Origin: Ziziphus jujuba
Lineage: Eukaryota; Streptophyta; Magnoliopsida; Rosales; Rhamnaceae
DNA length: 64,000 nucleotides
Assembly (NCBI RefSeq): GCF_031755915.1
Contig: NC_083382.1
Span: forward strand, 8,494,001 to 8,558,000
Reading direction: 5' to 3'
Shown: positions 44,201-55,213 of the stretch, one piece after another
Layout: every line of letters starts with the position of its first letter
Numbering within the stretch: the first letter of the stretch is position 1
Made by a program: the position numbers and the translations under genes
Notes under the pieces: model-generated
Told to the model about the DNA's origin: nothing
The model's input: the letters and a program-made list of their open reading frames with translations, nothing else
Database searches by the model: none

Positions 44201-44451
44201 ATTTATGTATTATTTATGCATTGAGTTACTGTTATTCTTTTGGAGTGCTGTAAATTTGTGGAATCAACTTGTAGTATTGTGGGAGGAATAAGGGGATGAA
44301 TATAGAAGTGTGTTTTCAGTGTAGGAAATTGTGGTAAGTCCAACCCTTAGGGGAGGTTCTACCGGATTTTTCATTGGAGGGTCCGGTAGGGTTTTCCTGG
44401 GATCAGGGCTTGTCTAGGGTTCCGGTAAGGAATTTTGGATGGGTCCTGACA
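41283..44451 (+). mobile_element. Solo LTR A3, gypsy family A, nested in the G2 3' LTR
   Basis: 3169 bp from TGTAACACCCCA to GGGTCCTGACA, flanked by CTTAC (41278-41282) and CTTAT (44452-44456), a 5-bp TSD with one mismatch. The second G2 LTR provides an empty site at about 51942, without the insertion. A3 lies exactly on the splice-donor-like sequence of the host LTR. It carries the family A marks: TTGAC cluster, GA tract (41815-41850), GC-rich block, 61-nt segment, stem-loop. Confidence 0.93.
42680..42740 (+). other. Conserved 61-nt exon-like segment of LTR A3
   Basis: Acceptor-like GATGTTTTAG precedes it and donor CTTAAG/GTGAGT follows. The next CTAG acceptor is at 44035, a candidate 1295-nt intron. 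Confidence 0.55.
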
Positions 44452-44456
44452 CTTAT

Positions 44457-44517
44457 AGTATTGCAGATGCTCACTCCTGCTTATCTGCAGGATCACCTCC
44501 AGGTTCAACTTGAGTGC
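44457..44517 (-). other. Conserved 61-nt exon-like segment of the G2 3' LTR, separated from its donor by A3
   Basis: Minus strand: acceptor ATTACAG, then 61 nt. The donor GTAAGT would be contiguous if A3 and one TSD copy were absent. An upstream donor TAAG/GTGAGC at 44921 gives a candidate 404-nt first intron. Confidence 0.5.
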
Positions 44518-45676
44518 CTGTAATATAATAAAATATTCATTAAGCTCCAAATAACTAAACCAAAGACACTTGTATGACCTAAATGTCTTAGAATAATTTA
44601 TGGTACTATAAAATTACATAAATTGGGAATTAACTAATTTATACCGCGTACCCTTAGGACCCGGTACCCAAAATTGGAAATTTTCACCCAAAACCTAATC
44701 GTTCGAAATTGAATCACCTAATGGGTCATCATAATATCTAATTTCATTAATCCAACTCCAATTTTAACCAATTTGATCAATTTTGTCCAAACACAATCCC
44801 AACTTATCCGAAAATTAACTAATTGATCCAAAAATGGAAAAATTATCAAATGACCTCCAAAATTCACAAAATTTATATTGACAGAAATCCCAAGAGACAA
44901 GGAACCCACCAATATGCTCACCTTAGTCCAAAGTTTCCTTCGGTGGCTGGGAGACTCGATTGAAGCTTTGGCCAAAATTCAAGTTGTATCTCCCAAAAGG
45001 TGAGGAATCTGGGAAAAATAACCATGGGAATGAGTTTAGAGGGGTCAAAAATAGTGGAAAAGGTGTATGGGTTGGCCTGAAACGGACAAAATGGAGAAAA
45101 TCGGGCCACCCACCTCGCCAGCCGCCGCCGACTTCGCCGACCAGATCCTGATGCGTCCGACCTCCATTCACCGTGAAATTTCACAGACAAGCTCATCTCA
45201 ATGTTCTATTCCTCCTTGTATGGTGCATGTAACAGCTTGGTGGATGGAATGGGCAAAAACGGGGATGACCCGGTTCGCCGTTAAACAGGTCAAAACGACC
45301 CAGTTTGGACCCATGGGTTTAGATGAGGAATTTCTCGAATTTTGGGAATGAAATGGATGTTTTGGGCTTTGGTACTTGTTTGGCATGCTTACTGAGGATT
45401 ATATAGAGCCTAAGGTCACTAACAGACAAAAACTGGGGACTAGTTTGGACACTAATATAAAATTTATGCTTAAAACTTCTTAGAACCATAATTTTTTATC
45501 CGTAATTCGGAATTTGGCATGCCACCAGCCTATGAACTCGTATTGACGAGATCTATGCAATGGTACCTCAGTTAAATAAAAATAATATTGACCATTGAAA
45601 AAGTCAACTTGGACCCACATATTGTTCACTTGGTCAAACTTGGTCAAATTTGTGTATTTTGGTACGGGTTGTTACA

Positions 45677-45715
45677 ACCTACCCCCCTAAAGAAAATTTC
45701 GCCCATGAAATTCAT
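45677..45715 (-). other. G2 polypurine tract region
   Basis: On the minus strand a GGGCGAAATTTTC motif is followed by a run of G and then GGT next to the LTR start. This is the typical 3' junction of plant gypsy elements, as in G1. Confidence 0.75.
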
Positions 45716-45748
45716 ACCTTAGTTTTGGAAGAGGTGGGGATACTGACT

Positions 45749-46935
45749 CTACATTTGATCTTCTCGCTCCCAAGTCGCCTCCTCGACAAGGTGATTCCTC
45801 CAAAGAACCTTTACCAAAGGTATAGTCTTGTTGCGAAGCCTTTTCTTTTCTTTTCCTAAAATCTGTACTGGCTGCTCCTTATAAGACAAGTCATCCCTCA
45901 ACTCAATCTTTGGTGTCTCCAACACATGTGATGAATCTGAGATATACTTGCGGAGCATGGAGATGTGGAAAACATCATAGACTTGAGAAAGCTCCTTCGG
46001 CAAGTCAATCCTGTAAGCCACTGGACCTATCCTCTCTACCATCTCATATGGTCCAATGTAGTAAGGACTTAGCTTTCCCTGTTTTCTAAAATGTACTACA
46101 CCTTTCCAGGAAAAGAGCTTCAAGAATACTCGATCACCAATCTCAAACTCGAGATCCTTTCTACGCACGTCCGCATAGCTCTTTTATCTGTCTTGTGCTA
46201 ATTTTTACCTGGCCCGTATAATATTGACCTTGTCCACTGTCGCTTGTACCATTTCAAGGCCTAGAAGTTTTCTTTCACCTATTTCATTCCAACATAATGG
46301 AGTCTGACATTGTCCCATACAATGCCTCATAAGGTGACATCTCAATGCTCGAGTGATAGCTATTGTTGTAGGTGAACTCTGCTAAAGGTATATACTCATT
46401 CCAATTCCCCTTGAACTGTAGTACACATGACCTCAACATGTCCTCCAAGGTCTGAATGGTCCTCTCAGATTATCCATCAGTCTAAGGGTGAAAATCGGTA
46501 CTCAAATTCAACTTGACACAAAGTTAATTCATTAATCTCTGCCAAAACCTTGAAGTGAACCATGGATCTCTATCAGATACAATCGATACTGGCACTACAT
46601 GCAAGCTCACAATATGATTCATAAAGAGTTTCGCCAACTTCTGAGGAGAAACCCTCTCTTGAATAGGTAGGAAATGTGCGGACTTGATGAGTCGATCCAT
46701 TATCACCAAAATACCATCCTGTGTTTGAATATAAAATCTATTGTATTGCACTTCCATTTCCATTTGGGATCAGTAAAGTCTGTAGAAATCCAAAAGGCTT
46801 TTGTCTATCTGCCTTCACTTTTTGGCAAATGAAGCATTTGGATACATAGTTAGCAACTTCTCTTTTCATTCCTACCCACCAATAATACTTCTTTAGGGTA
46901 CGACACATCTTAGTGTTACCAGGGTGCATGGCACA
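45749..46935 (-). pseudogene. G2 integrase and chromodomain
   Basis: Minus strand. 46935-46738 gives the zinc finger (HPGNTKMCRTLKKYYWW, CFICQKVK). 46763-46524 gives the core with RLIKSAHFLP and SIVSDRDPWFTSRFW (second catalytic Asp). 46480-46320 gives remnants including the AEFTYNNS-like segment. 46168-45749 gives the C-terminal part (FEIGDRVFLKLFSWKGV, LSPYYIGPYEM) and a chromodomain end LVEEATWEREDQM. Stops and frame changes separate these blocks. Confidence 0.88.
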
Positions 46936-46979
46936 AGCAGAACTATGTGCTTCATCTAATATTTACCTTTTTAGTTCTT

Positions 46980-47520
46980 CATTTGTGGGAACACAGAGCC
47001 TAGAACCAATCACCAAAGGCTCAGTCACCTCTAATAGCGAAGTCTGATTGTCCCATTTCTTCAACTTTCTTCCTCATGCTCATCAAGTAAGGGCCTTCGA
47101 GTTAGGTCTCCAGAACACGATCCATAAGTATCGGTCGCAATCAGAAGCTATTAAAAAGTGCTCTAGAATTATGCATCCGCAAATCAACACCCAACTCTCT
47201 TAACTCAACCATCAAAGAAAGTTATATTGTCTACATATAAGCCAATAAGCCTGTAGACTTCCTATTTAATGCATCAGCCACCACATTTGCCGTGCTTGAA
47301 TTATAATCAATAATGCAATCACAATCTTTGAGCTACTTCATCCATCGATTTTGCCTTAAGTTCAACTCCTTCTGCGTAAACAAATACTTAAAGCTCTTAT
47401 GATTGGTAAAGGTCTGACAAGTAACTCTATACAAGTAGTGCCTTCAAGCCTTCAATACAAAGATTGTTGTAGCAAGCCCTAAATTATGAGTCGGATAATT
47501 CAATTCATGCTTCTTCAACT
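46980..47520 (-). pseudogene. G2 RNase H and linker
   Basis: Broken translation shows an ALRHYLY-like motif, [19 protein letters not shown] and VVADALNRKS, which are gypsy RNase H landmarks, followed by the spacer before the integrase. Several stops are present. Confidence 0.75.
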
Positions 47521-47559
47521 AGAAGCATAAGTAACAACTCATAAATTTCGAAAAGAAAA

Positions 47560-48420
47560 TACATCCATAATTTAAAATGAAAATTTAGAACTTAAATCTA
47601 ATTTCCTCAAAGCAAATACCAATATCACAATATTAAAACTGCGATTGTTCTTTTTGCCTCCAATTACACCCCTAGTACTTGCAATTGTAAGATCCATACT
47701 GCTCATTGATTATCCAACTTTCTTTACCTCCATAAATATCTTTCTTTTAACCCACTTCATCAAAGTCATAAAACAAAAATTTTCATACTTATTCTAATGG
47801 AAGGCTTTAGATTACTCATAAAGCCTAAAAGAAATCCTCAAGATTGTCAAGACCAAGAATATAAAACCAAAAGATCAAGTCCAAGTCTTTTCATCATCTC
47901 AAATATCATTCTTGAAGAAACCTCAAATTTTTCCAATTTCAAACAAACTCCAAGAATACATACCTCGAGCAATAGAGATATTTAAATCTTTATTCTAATA
48001 TCACAATCAAATACTATAAACTAGTTACTAGATCCTCAACCATAAAAAAACATTCATCACTCTCTCATATTCTAGCTATATCCCAAAAATTCATATTCCT
48101 TAGAAGATTAATTTATCATAAAAAATATCAACCACCTCAAATCCATAAAATATCGTTGGCCTAAAATCCTCAATCTCCAAGAAAACAAAATATCAAAACC
48201 AAGATCTAAAATCATCACCCAAAAGCAAATGCGACAAAACCAACTTATGAAATTTACCACTTAATTATCAGCAAGTTATCCCACACAAGACACCAAAATG
48301 CATCAACCAAACTTGGTCTATACTAGATTCTAATATTAAGATCTTAATTTCCATGAAACGAAAACAACTACCTTCGAACAACTGACTAGGTCAAAAGAAT
48401 CCTCTTGTGGTTGGGAATTT
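47560..48420 (-). other. AT-rich non-coding module in G2, shared with G1
   Basis: Homologous to 25140-25770 of G1 with the same order of shared words. It has no open frame and occupies the position of protease and reverse transcriptase. The frame at 47797-47985 has no family resemblance. Confidence 0.6.
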
Positions 48421-49147
48421 TCAGGTAACACCCCAAAAAAACTGGAGTCATCTTGACTCGTGCAATAAATTCACGTAAAACAAAAGGTCATGTGGTCTTT
48501 AAGCTAATAAAATATTTCCATAATTATCAAATATAGATAATGTATCTATCACAACGTTGGGGTGGTCTGTGCCTCCTAACTGATTATAGTATATACCTTG
48601 CCTCTAGTAAGTGGTCGTCTTCTTTGATCTCCGCCTATAGCTGTGGATGAAGACCATTATCCAGTATCGGTAGAACCTCTTGAAGTCTAGCATGTCTATG
48701 TATTATGTACTTTGTATTTACCAATTTTCTAAAATTGTGTACCCAATCTTAAAGCTCTAGCATGGCCATGTTCTCGATAGGGACAATCATTTTTAAAGTA
48801 TTTCAACTGCCTGTAATGAGAGTACGATTCATTTTGCTAGTATGGTCCATTATGAAACTTGCCAGATAAGTTACCTGCAGATCTCTATGAATGACCACTA
48901 CCATTGCTCACTGTCCAAGGTCGTAACTTTAGTGTGTAATTTCTCTGGAATCTACTATCCCTGAGGCTATGTCTACCTCCTTTAAATCCTTCACTTTTCA
49001 ATGATCTTGAGCTAAAGTTGTTCCCTTTAGATAATCGCTAGCTACGTGTCTCCAAAAACATGCCATTATCTGATCGATGCTTAGACCTATGCATCGTGGT
49101 CTGTCTGTCTATCTCCAAGATAGTATCTCTCATAAATTGATACTTTA
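48421..49147 (-). pseudogene. G2 gag C-terminal part with decayed zinc knuckle
   Basis: Minus strand, Arg/Ser-rich stretch and a decayed CCHC segment (RQLKYFKNDCPYREHGH) near 48760-48830. It is separated from the N-terminal gag part by TRIM1. Confidence 0.6.
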
Positions 49148-49565
49148 TGTGAGATCCCACATCTGTTGGAAAGGGGAACGAAGTATGCCATATAAGTGGG
49201 TGTGGATACCTTTCCCGTACAATGCGTTTTGACAAAACCATGAGGGCTGGGTTGTAAGAAGATTACCCAGGCCTAAAGAGGACAATATTGCATACGGGTG
49301 GTCTGGGCTGGGCTGTTACAAATGGTATCAGAGCTAGTATCCGGATCGGTGTGCCAGCGAGGATGCTGGGCCCCAAGTGGGGAGGATTGTGAGATCCCAC
49401 ATCGGTTGGAAAGGGGAACGAAGCATGCCATATAAGTGGGTGTGGATACCTTTCCCGTACGACGCGTTTTGACAAAACCTTGAGGGCTGGGTTGTAAGAG
49501 GATTCCCCAGGCCCAAAGAGGACAATAACAGATGCGGGTTGTCTGGGCTGGGCTGGGCTATTACA
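49148..49565 (+). mobile_element. TRIM1: terminal-repeat retrotransposon in miniature
   Basis: A 418-bp element with LTRs at 49148-49320 (173 bp) and 49388-49565 (178 bp), both starting TGTGAGATCCCACATC and ending TTACA, a primer site TGGTATCAGAGC (49323-49334) and a purine tract before the second LTR. Perfect 5-bp TSD CTTTA (49143-49147 and 49566-49570). It is non-coding and depends on other elements for movement. It belongs to the widespread plant TRIM type whose LTR begins GAGATCCCACATCGG; I saw no 5S-rRNA box as in Cassandra. Confidence 0.93.
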
Positions 49566-50200
49566 CTTTAGGTGAACGACAACTAAGATACTCAACATTA
49601 TAGGCTTGCTTAATTCATCAAGAATTCTTCTTTTTTTTTCCCCTTGCTAACCTCATCAACAATCCCATTAGGACAGAACTCTGATAGCTTCCTAAATTCT
49701 CCTCTTGTACTCATAAACTATCATGCTACCCTGAGTGAGCATCTCAAACTTTAGTCCCTTAGTCTTAGCAAAGTTTGAAGGACAAAACTTGTGTGAAATG
49801 CAGTCTCGAACTATGTCCAAATGTGACGTCTCCTAGTTCTTTCAAATGTCCACCATTCCTTTGCGTTTCCCTCTAGCATAAAGCTAGCTAATATGATCTC
49901 AAACTTTAGTTCGTGTAGCCATCAAAAATTACTGCTCCAGGTCTACGAGCCTAATTAATAGATTACTTAGCAAACTTACTCTTCTCAAGTGATCTAGCCA
50001 GGCACTCGACAAGATGCTTCTTATAAATGGACACATCTATATTTACAGCTAAGCTTATTGGAAACTACGTCTACCTCCTCGTGACATCAAGAAAATGTTC
50101 ACTATGAAAGAATCAGTCAAAATATAATTAAAATCAACAAAAGGGTACATATGGAAGATAAAACACAGGATGAGTTGTATAGCAACGTACAATCTTAAGG
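49566..50200 (-). pseudogene. G2 gag N-terminal part
   Basis: Minus strand with stops: a KFEIILASFMLEGNAKEWW-like segment followed by FRKLSEFCPN, matching the Ty3/gypsy Gag domain (compare G1 FRELSGFCMHL). It is broken by TRIM1. Confidence 0.75.
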
Positions 50201-50215
50201 AATATAGAACCTAAA

Positions 50216-50227
50216 GTTCTGATACCA
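50216..50227 (-). other. G2 primer-binding site
   Basis: On the minus strand TGGTATCAGAAC follows the 5' LTR end after a GCT spacer. It is the initiator tRNA-Met complement with one mismatch. Confidence 0.8.
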
Positions 50228-50230
50228 AGC

Positions 50231-53175
50231 TGACAGGACCCATCCTAGGAACACTCCCAGGATCTCCTGGGTGGTCCCGTCTGGTGAAGTACCACCAGAC
50301 AATCCTTAGAGAATATCCAATGGAACCTCACCTTAAAAAGTGGACAACGAACACAAGCGATAACAATAATACCTCAATATATATATATATATATATAAAT
50401 AAATCCACAATAGTGTACTACAGGCCATAACTATACACATAAGTATCATGGTCTCTATTGAGTCCCATATTTAAAATCAGATCATTCTAAAAGTGTCAAC
50501 GAAGTTTAGGAGTACAAATAATTAATATATAAGTATAGAAGATAACAATAGATAAAGAAAGGATAAATACGGCTGTTGTAGTGGAAGGAAACATGTGATA
50601 AGCTATGCGCGAGGTAGACTTCTACTAGCTTCCTGGGCCTAGGAGAACGAATTTAAAACAAATAAAACGTGAGATAAAAAAATCTCAGTGAGTGGCATAG
50701 TATAATAGAAGAATAATAATTTATTTCCGTAAAAATCTTTCTCTCAAGACCTCTCGTTCCGCATTTTTGAAAAGTTCCCCATTTAAAATCATTTCACAAA
50801 ATCCGAACTTGTACCCCAATTTAATATATCATAAAACCGATGCTCAAAACTATAAAGTGAACGATCATTGTAATATTATAAAATATCTTAATCAAGATAT
50901 AATTATTAAGTATAATATATAATGAATGCGGTTCCACAAATATTTATAAAAATATAGTAATAATCACAATATTTGAAAATCAACAATGTATTAAGAACAT
51001 ATATAATGTATCTTTTGATGTACCAAACTGTAAACCATGGGATACCCCCACCTCATGACCCTCAATATCTGAAAGGTATCGTGGAAATATTATACCGTTG
51101 GCACGTACCCAACCTCATGGTTCATGACAATAATATCTTGTGGATCGAGCCCAACCTCACGATACCATGGCAATAATAATCTGTGGGATAAATCCAACCT
51201 CACGGTCCATGGCAATAATATCCTGTGGGCTGAACCCAACCTCACGGTACCATGGCAATAATAATAAACCGTCGGATAAATCCGACCTCACGGTCCATGG
51301 CAATAATATCCTGTGGGCTGAGTTCAACCTCACAATACCGTGGCAAAAAGCCAGCGCGCTTTAATGTAATATAATACTGATCCAAGATATTGGCATTACA
51401 TGGTACATCAATTTAAAAATAACCAATACAGTATCCTTAAAACAATCTCTTAAGATTATAATATATACTTTTCCCAACGATATTGTATCATAAATCATAA
51501 TTTAACATTTAAACTTCCACCGCTTATTTAAATATTTCAAAAATCTCAAAACATGATTTCATAGGAAAACCAGAAATACCAGAGTGAAATATATTCACCA
51601 TAAACCAATTTTAAGCATATAAAATTATAAAATATTTGATCATGCTTAAAATCATATGATTTTCAATATGGTTTCTCAAACCAAATAGTTTCCAAAATGA
51701 TTTAAAACCTCAATTTAATTACCAAGATATTTAAATACCACAAGTCCATTTATAGACCCATTAAAATTGAAAATCACTTAAAATATTATCAAAAATCATA
51801 TAAAATGATAATACATATATGTGAAAGCAGATATTTATATATGCATAAAACAACATATCAATCAAATGGTATATACGTAAAATATTTAAACCACGTATAT
51901 ATTATACTATATACCCAAAATATTTAAAAATGATATAACTACTCACAGTACTACAGATGCTCACTCCTGCTCATCTGCAGGATCACCTCCAAGCTCAACT
52001 CGAGTGCCTGTAATATAATAAAATATTCCTTAGGCTCTAAACAACTAAACGAAAGACACTTTTATGACCCAAATGACTTAGAATAATTTATGGTAATATA
52101 AAATTACATAAATTGGACACCATACAGTCTAATTATACCGTGTATCCTTAGGATCCGGTACCCAAAATTGGGGATTTTCACCCAAAGCCTAATCTTTCAA
52201 AATTAAACCACCTAATGGGTCCTAATAATATCCAATTTGACTAATCCAACTCTAATTTTAACTATTTTAACCAATTTTGTCCAAACACAGTCCCAACTTA
52301 TCTAAAAATTAACTAATTGATCCAAAAATGGAAAAATTATCAAACGAACTCCAAAATTCACAAACTTTATATTGACAGAAATCCCAAGAGACAAGGAACC
52401 CACCAGTATACTCACCTTGGTCCAAAGTTTCCCCGGTGGCCGGAAGACTCGATTGAAGCTTCGGTAGAACTTCAAGTCATCATATCTCCCAAACAGTGAG
52501 GAATCTGAGAAAAATAACCATGGGAATGAGTTGAAAGGGGTCAAAAATAGTGGAAAAAGTGTATGGGTTGGCCTGAAACAGCAAAAACTAGAGAAAATCC
52601 AACGACCCACCTCGCCGGCCGTCGCCGACTTCACCGGCCATATCTTGGCACGTCCAACCTCCGTTCATCGTGAAATTTGACGGACAAGCTCATGCCAATG
52701 CTTTATTCCTCCTTGGCTGGGGCGTGTAACATATTGGTGTGGATGGTATGGGTAAAAATGACGGTGACACGATTTGCCGTTAAACGGATCGAAATGATCC
52801 AATTCAGACTCATGGGTTAGGAAGAGGAATTTCTCAAATTTTGGGGATGAAATGGGTATTTTAGGCTTCGGTCTCTATTTGGCATGCTTACCGAGGATTA
52901 TATAGAGCCTAAGGTCACTAACAAACAAAAACTGGGGACTGGTTTGGACACTGATATAAAATTTATGCTTAAAACTTCTCAGAATCATAACTTTTTATCC
53001 ATAATTCGAAATTTGGCGTGCCACCAGTCTATGAACTTGTATCGATGAGATCTACACAATGATACCTCAGTTAAATAAAAACAATATTAACCATTGAAAA
53101 AGCCAACTTGGACCCACAAATTGTTCACTTGCTCAAACCTTGTCAAACTTGTGTATTTTGGTACGGGTTGTTACA
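50231..53175 (-). repeat. G2 5' LTR (family B)
   Basis: 2945 bp. Minus strand: begins TGTAACAACCCGTACC, ends GGGTCCTGTCA. Clear divergence from the 3' LTR by many substitutions and by tandem-repeat copy number (about seven units at 51030-51350). Confidence 0.9.
51947..52007 (-). other. Conserved 61-nt exon-like segment of the G2 5' LTR
   Basis: Minus strand: acceptor TATATTACAG, 61 nt, donor GTACT/GTGAGT. The upstream donor CCAAG/GTGAGT ends at 52415, giving a candidate 408-nt first intron. The downstream acceptor CTCCTAG near 50639 gives a candidate second intron of 1308 nt. Confidence 0.6.
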
Positions 53176-53220
53176 ATTTTCCTCTATGCACATGAAGGAA
53201 AAAGTTGCTAGGCTTCTTCC
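53176..53220 (-). pseudogene. WAK-like kinase relic (right part)
   Basis: 45 bp beginning with the ATTTT TSD copy. On the minus strand it aligns with the kinase [19 protein letters not shown] region and joins 39456 across G2. It then stops abruptly where copia C2 begins. Confidence 0.7.
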
Positions 53221-53675
53221 TATTAGATAAATAAATAATTGTGGACGTAGCATAATCAATTTCTCATTTACAAGGCCTATTTATGTCATTGACTTATTTT
53301 ATTATATTGTAGTAGGGTCCTTGATCACACACTCTATATAAGACTCCAGTTGGCCCATTGGACTAGAAGACCAACTCTTTTTCTAAGCCCAATGACTTAC
53401 CCATTTTTTATATATTATTATTATACTATTAAATTATTATTATTTTGGCGTGAGTTAAAATTAATGGGTAAGTCTAACTTGTAGAGACTTTAAAAGGTCT
53501 AGGGCAAGCAAACATCTGCCATACGATATTTTGAGATTAGGATTTTTAGAGATCTGAGAGTGGTTTGAAAGTAGTGTGTCCATAGGCACTATTTTACGCT
53601 GTTTTCTATTTTGCAGGATTAAAGATTTAATTTATCAATGGCTACATTTGGAGATTAGATCTGTAAATTCTAACA
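53221..53675 (+). repeat. C2 5' LTR
   Basis: 455 bp from TATTAGATAA (probably TGTTAGA originally) to TTCTAACA, with a TATA box at 53335-53342 (TATATAAG). The left end is set by where kinase similarity stops and by the inverted match to the right end. Confidence 0.65.
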
Positions 53676-53677
53676 AT

Positions 53678-53689
53678 TGGTATCAGAGC
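53678..53689 (+). other. C2 primer-binding site
   Basis: TGGTATCAGAGC two bases after the LTR end, a perfect initiator tRNA-Met complement. Confidence 0.88.
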
Positions 53690-54812
53690 GTATGATTAAT
53701 ATGCATAATAAATTATTTTTGAAATTTGTCGTTGTAATGATATGCTTTATTTTGCCATTGATTGATCTGTGTGTTCCAATTATATACCTGTTTCTTTGTA
53801 TTATTTTTCTTCTCCTTTCCTGATTTCTATGATTTGTATACATGTGTAAATTATGAGATTTAAGACTACGTAATCTGGGTGTATATATATATACATGTAC
53901 GATTGTTATTTCGATTTTAAAAAAAAAATTGTAAAATTTTCGACCGTATACTGCTTTTGCAAAATATTGAGAAAATTGTGTTTTGCATGAATTTTTAATC
54001 TAGGTATTGTGGTTTTTGTTCTTTACTTGGGATATAAAATCTTTTGCCGTTGAAGAAAAAAAAATTTTTGAGAAACCCATTGGCCGAATAAATTTCTTGG
54101 TTGGGTGTTTGATTTTGTGGTTTATTGGACTGAATTGATTTGTGGGAACTATTTCCCAAGAATAGATAAATCGAATGCCACAGGAATTCTACAAAATGGT
54201 GGCTGTAAGAGGAATTTCCAGCCCGGTTGATGAAGCGGGTCGCGTGACCTGTTTGGACTGGAACCCGGTTGCTTGTGATGCGGTTGGCTGAAGAATATGA
54301 AACATATGACGTGTAGTTTTTGGCTAGTCTGCTGACGTCAGCATGATGATGTCATCACGATGTGTCGTTTGCTGACGTCAAAAGTTGAAAAAAAAAAAAC
54401 CTATTTTCTTACTTATATTTATTCTCATTTATTTATTTATTTGTTGATTAATTTTTATTTATCTATTGTTTTATTTTATTAACATAAGGGAAAAAAATTA
54501 TATATATATTGTTTTTTTTTTATTTGCTTATTGGTTATTAGTTCATTTATTTATTTATTTATTTATTCTATTTCAATTTTCTTGAAGTAAATTAAATATC
54601 TATGCTTGGTGAATTGGATTGTGTTAGCTTTCACTGAAGAGGCTTTATGTCTAGTTGGTATAGTATTGTGGAATTTTAGGTACTCACTTATCGTGAGACT
54701 TATTTTGTTTGCATTATGTATACCAATGTAACGTATGTTGGCATAGTGGATGAGATGTTTTATATTTACCTATTTCATGAAATTGCAATATGTTATTTTC
54801 TCCCACTTACTA
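53690..54812 (+). other. C2 leader
   Basis: AT-rich untranslated leader. At 54330-54385 it contains two TGACGTCA palindromes and a TGATGTCATCA between them, a cluster of bZIP-type sites. It also has AT-rich simple repeats around 54400-54570. Confidence 0.5.
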
Positions 54813-55213
54813 TGTTAGCCCAGACCACCCACGTCCGATATTGTCCTCTTTGGGCCTAGGGAATCCTCTTACAACCCAGCCCTCAAGGTTTTGTCAAAAT
54901 GCATTGTACGGGAAAGGTATCCACACCCACTTATATGGCATGCTTCGTTCCCCTTTCCAACCGATGTGGGATCTCACAATCCTCCCCTCGTGGGGCCCAG
55001 TGTCCTCACTGGCACACTGATCCGGGTACTGGCTCTGATACCATCTGTAACAGCCCAGACCACCCGCGTCCGATATTGTCCTCTTAGGGCCTGGGGAATC
55101 CTCTTACAACCTAGCCTTAAAGGTTTTGTCAAAATGCGTCGTATAGGAAAGGTATCCACACCCACTTATATGGCATGCTTCGTTCCCCTTTTCAACCGAT
55201 GTGGGATCTCACA
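54813..55213 (-). mobile_element. TRIM2: terminal-repeat retrotransposon in miniature
   Basis: A 401-bp element of the same family as TRIM1 in the opposite orientation. Minus-strand 5' LTR 55046-55213 and 3' LTR 54813-54978. Primer site TGGTATCAGAGC at 55033-55044 on the minus strand. TSD TACTA (54808-54812) and TATTA (55214-55218), one mismatch. Reading frames across it are not genes. Confidence 0.9.

Larger units (their letters stand above)
39457..45676 (-). repeat. G2 3' LTR (family B), interrupted by LTR A3
   Basis: On the minus strand it begins TGTAACAACCCGTACC and ends GGATCCTGTCA. Without A3 and one TSD copy it is about 3046 bp. It holds a nine-unit tandem repeat (about 40260-40685) and the 61-nt segment (44457-44517). 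Confidence 0.9.
39457..53175 (-). mobile_element. G2: decayed Ty3/gypsy element (family B LTRs), with nested LTR A3 and TRIM1
   Basis: Minus-strand element with its 5' LTR at 50231-53175, primer site at 50216-50227, internal region 45677-50230 and 3' LTR at 39457-45676 (interrupted by A3). Perfect 5-bp TSD ATTTT (39452-39456 and 53176-53180). Coding order is gag, zinc knuckle, AT-rich module, RNase H, integrase, chromodomain; protease and reverse transcriptase are missing. All frames contain stops. It is much older than G1, judging from LTR divergence. Confidence 0.92.

Noticed and set aside
47797..47985. 62-codon frame as a small gene
   Set aside because: It lies within the AT-rich module of G2, on the opposite strand, and has no counterpart in G1.
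49148..49565. Cassandra-type TRIM
   Set aside because: No 5S-rRNA A- or C-box could be seen in the LTR; only the general TRIM structure fits.
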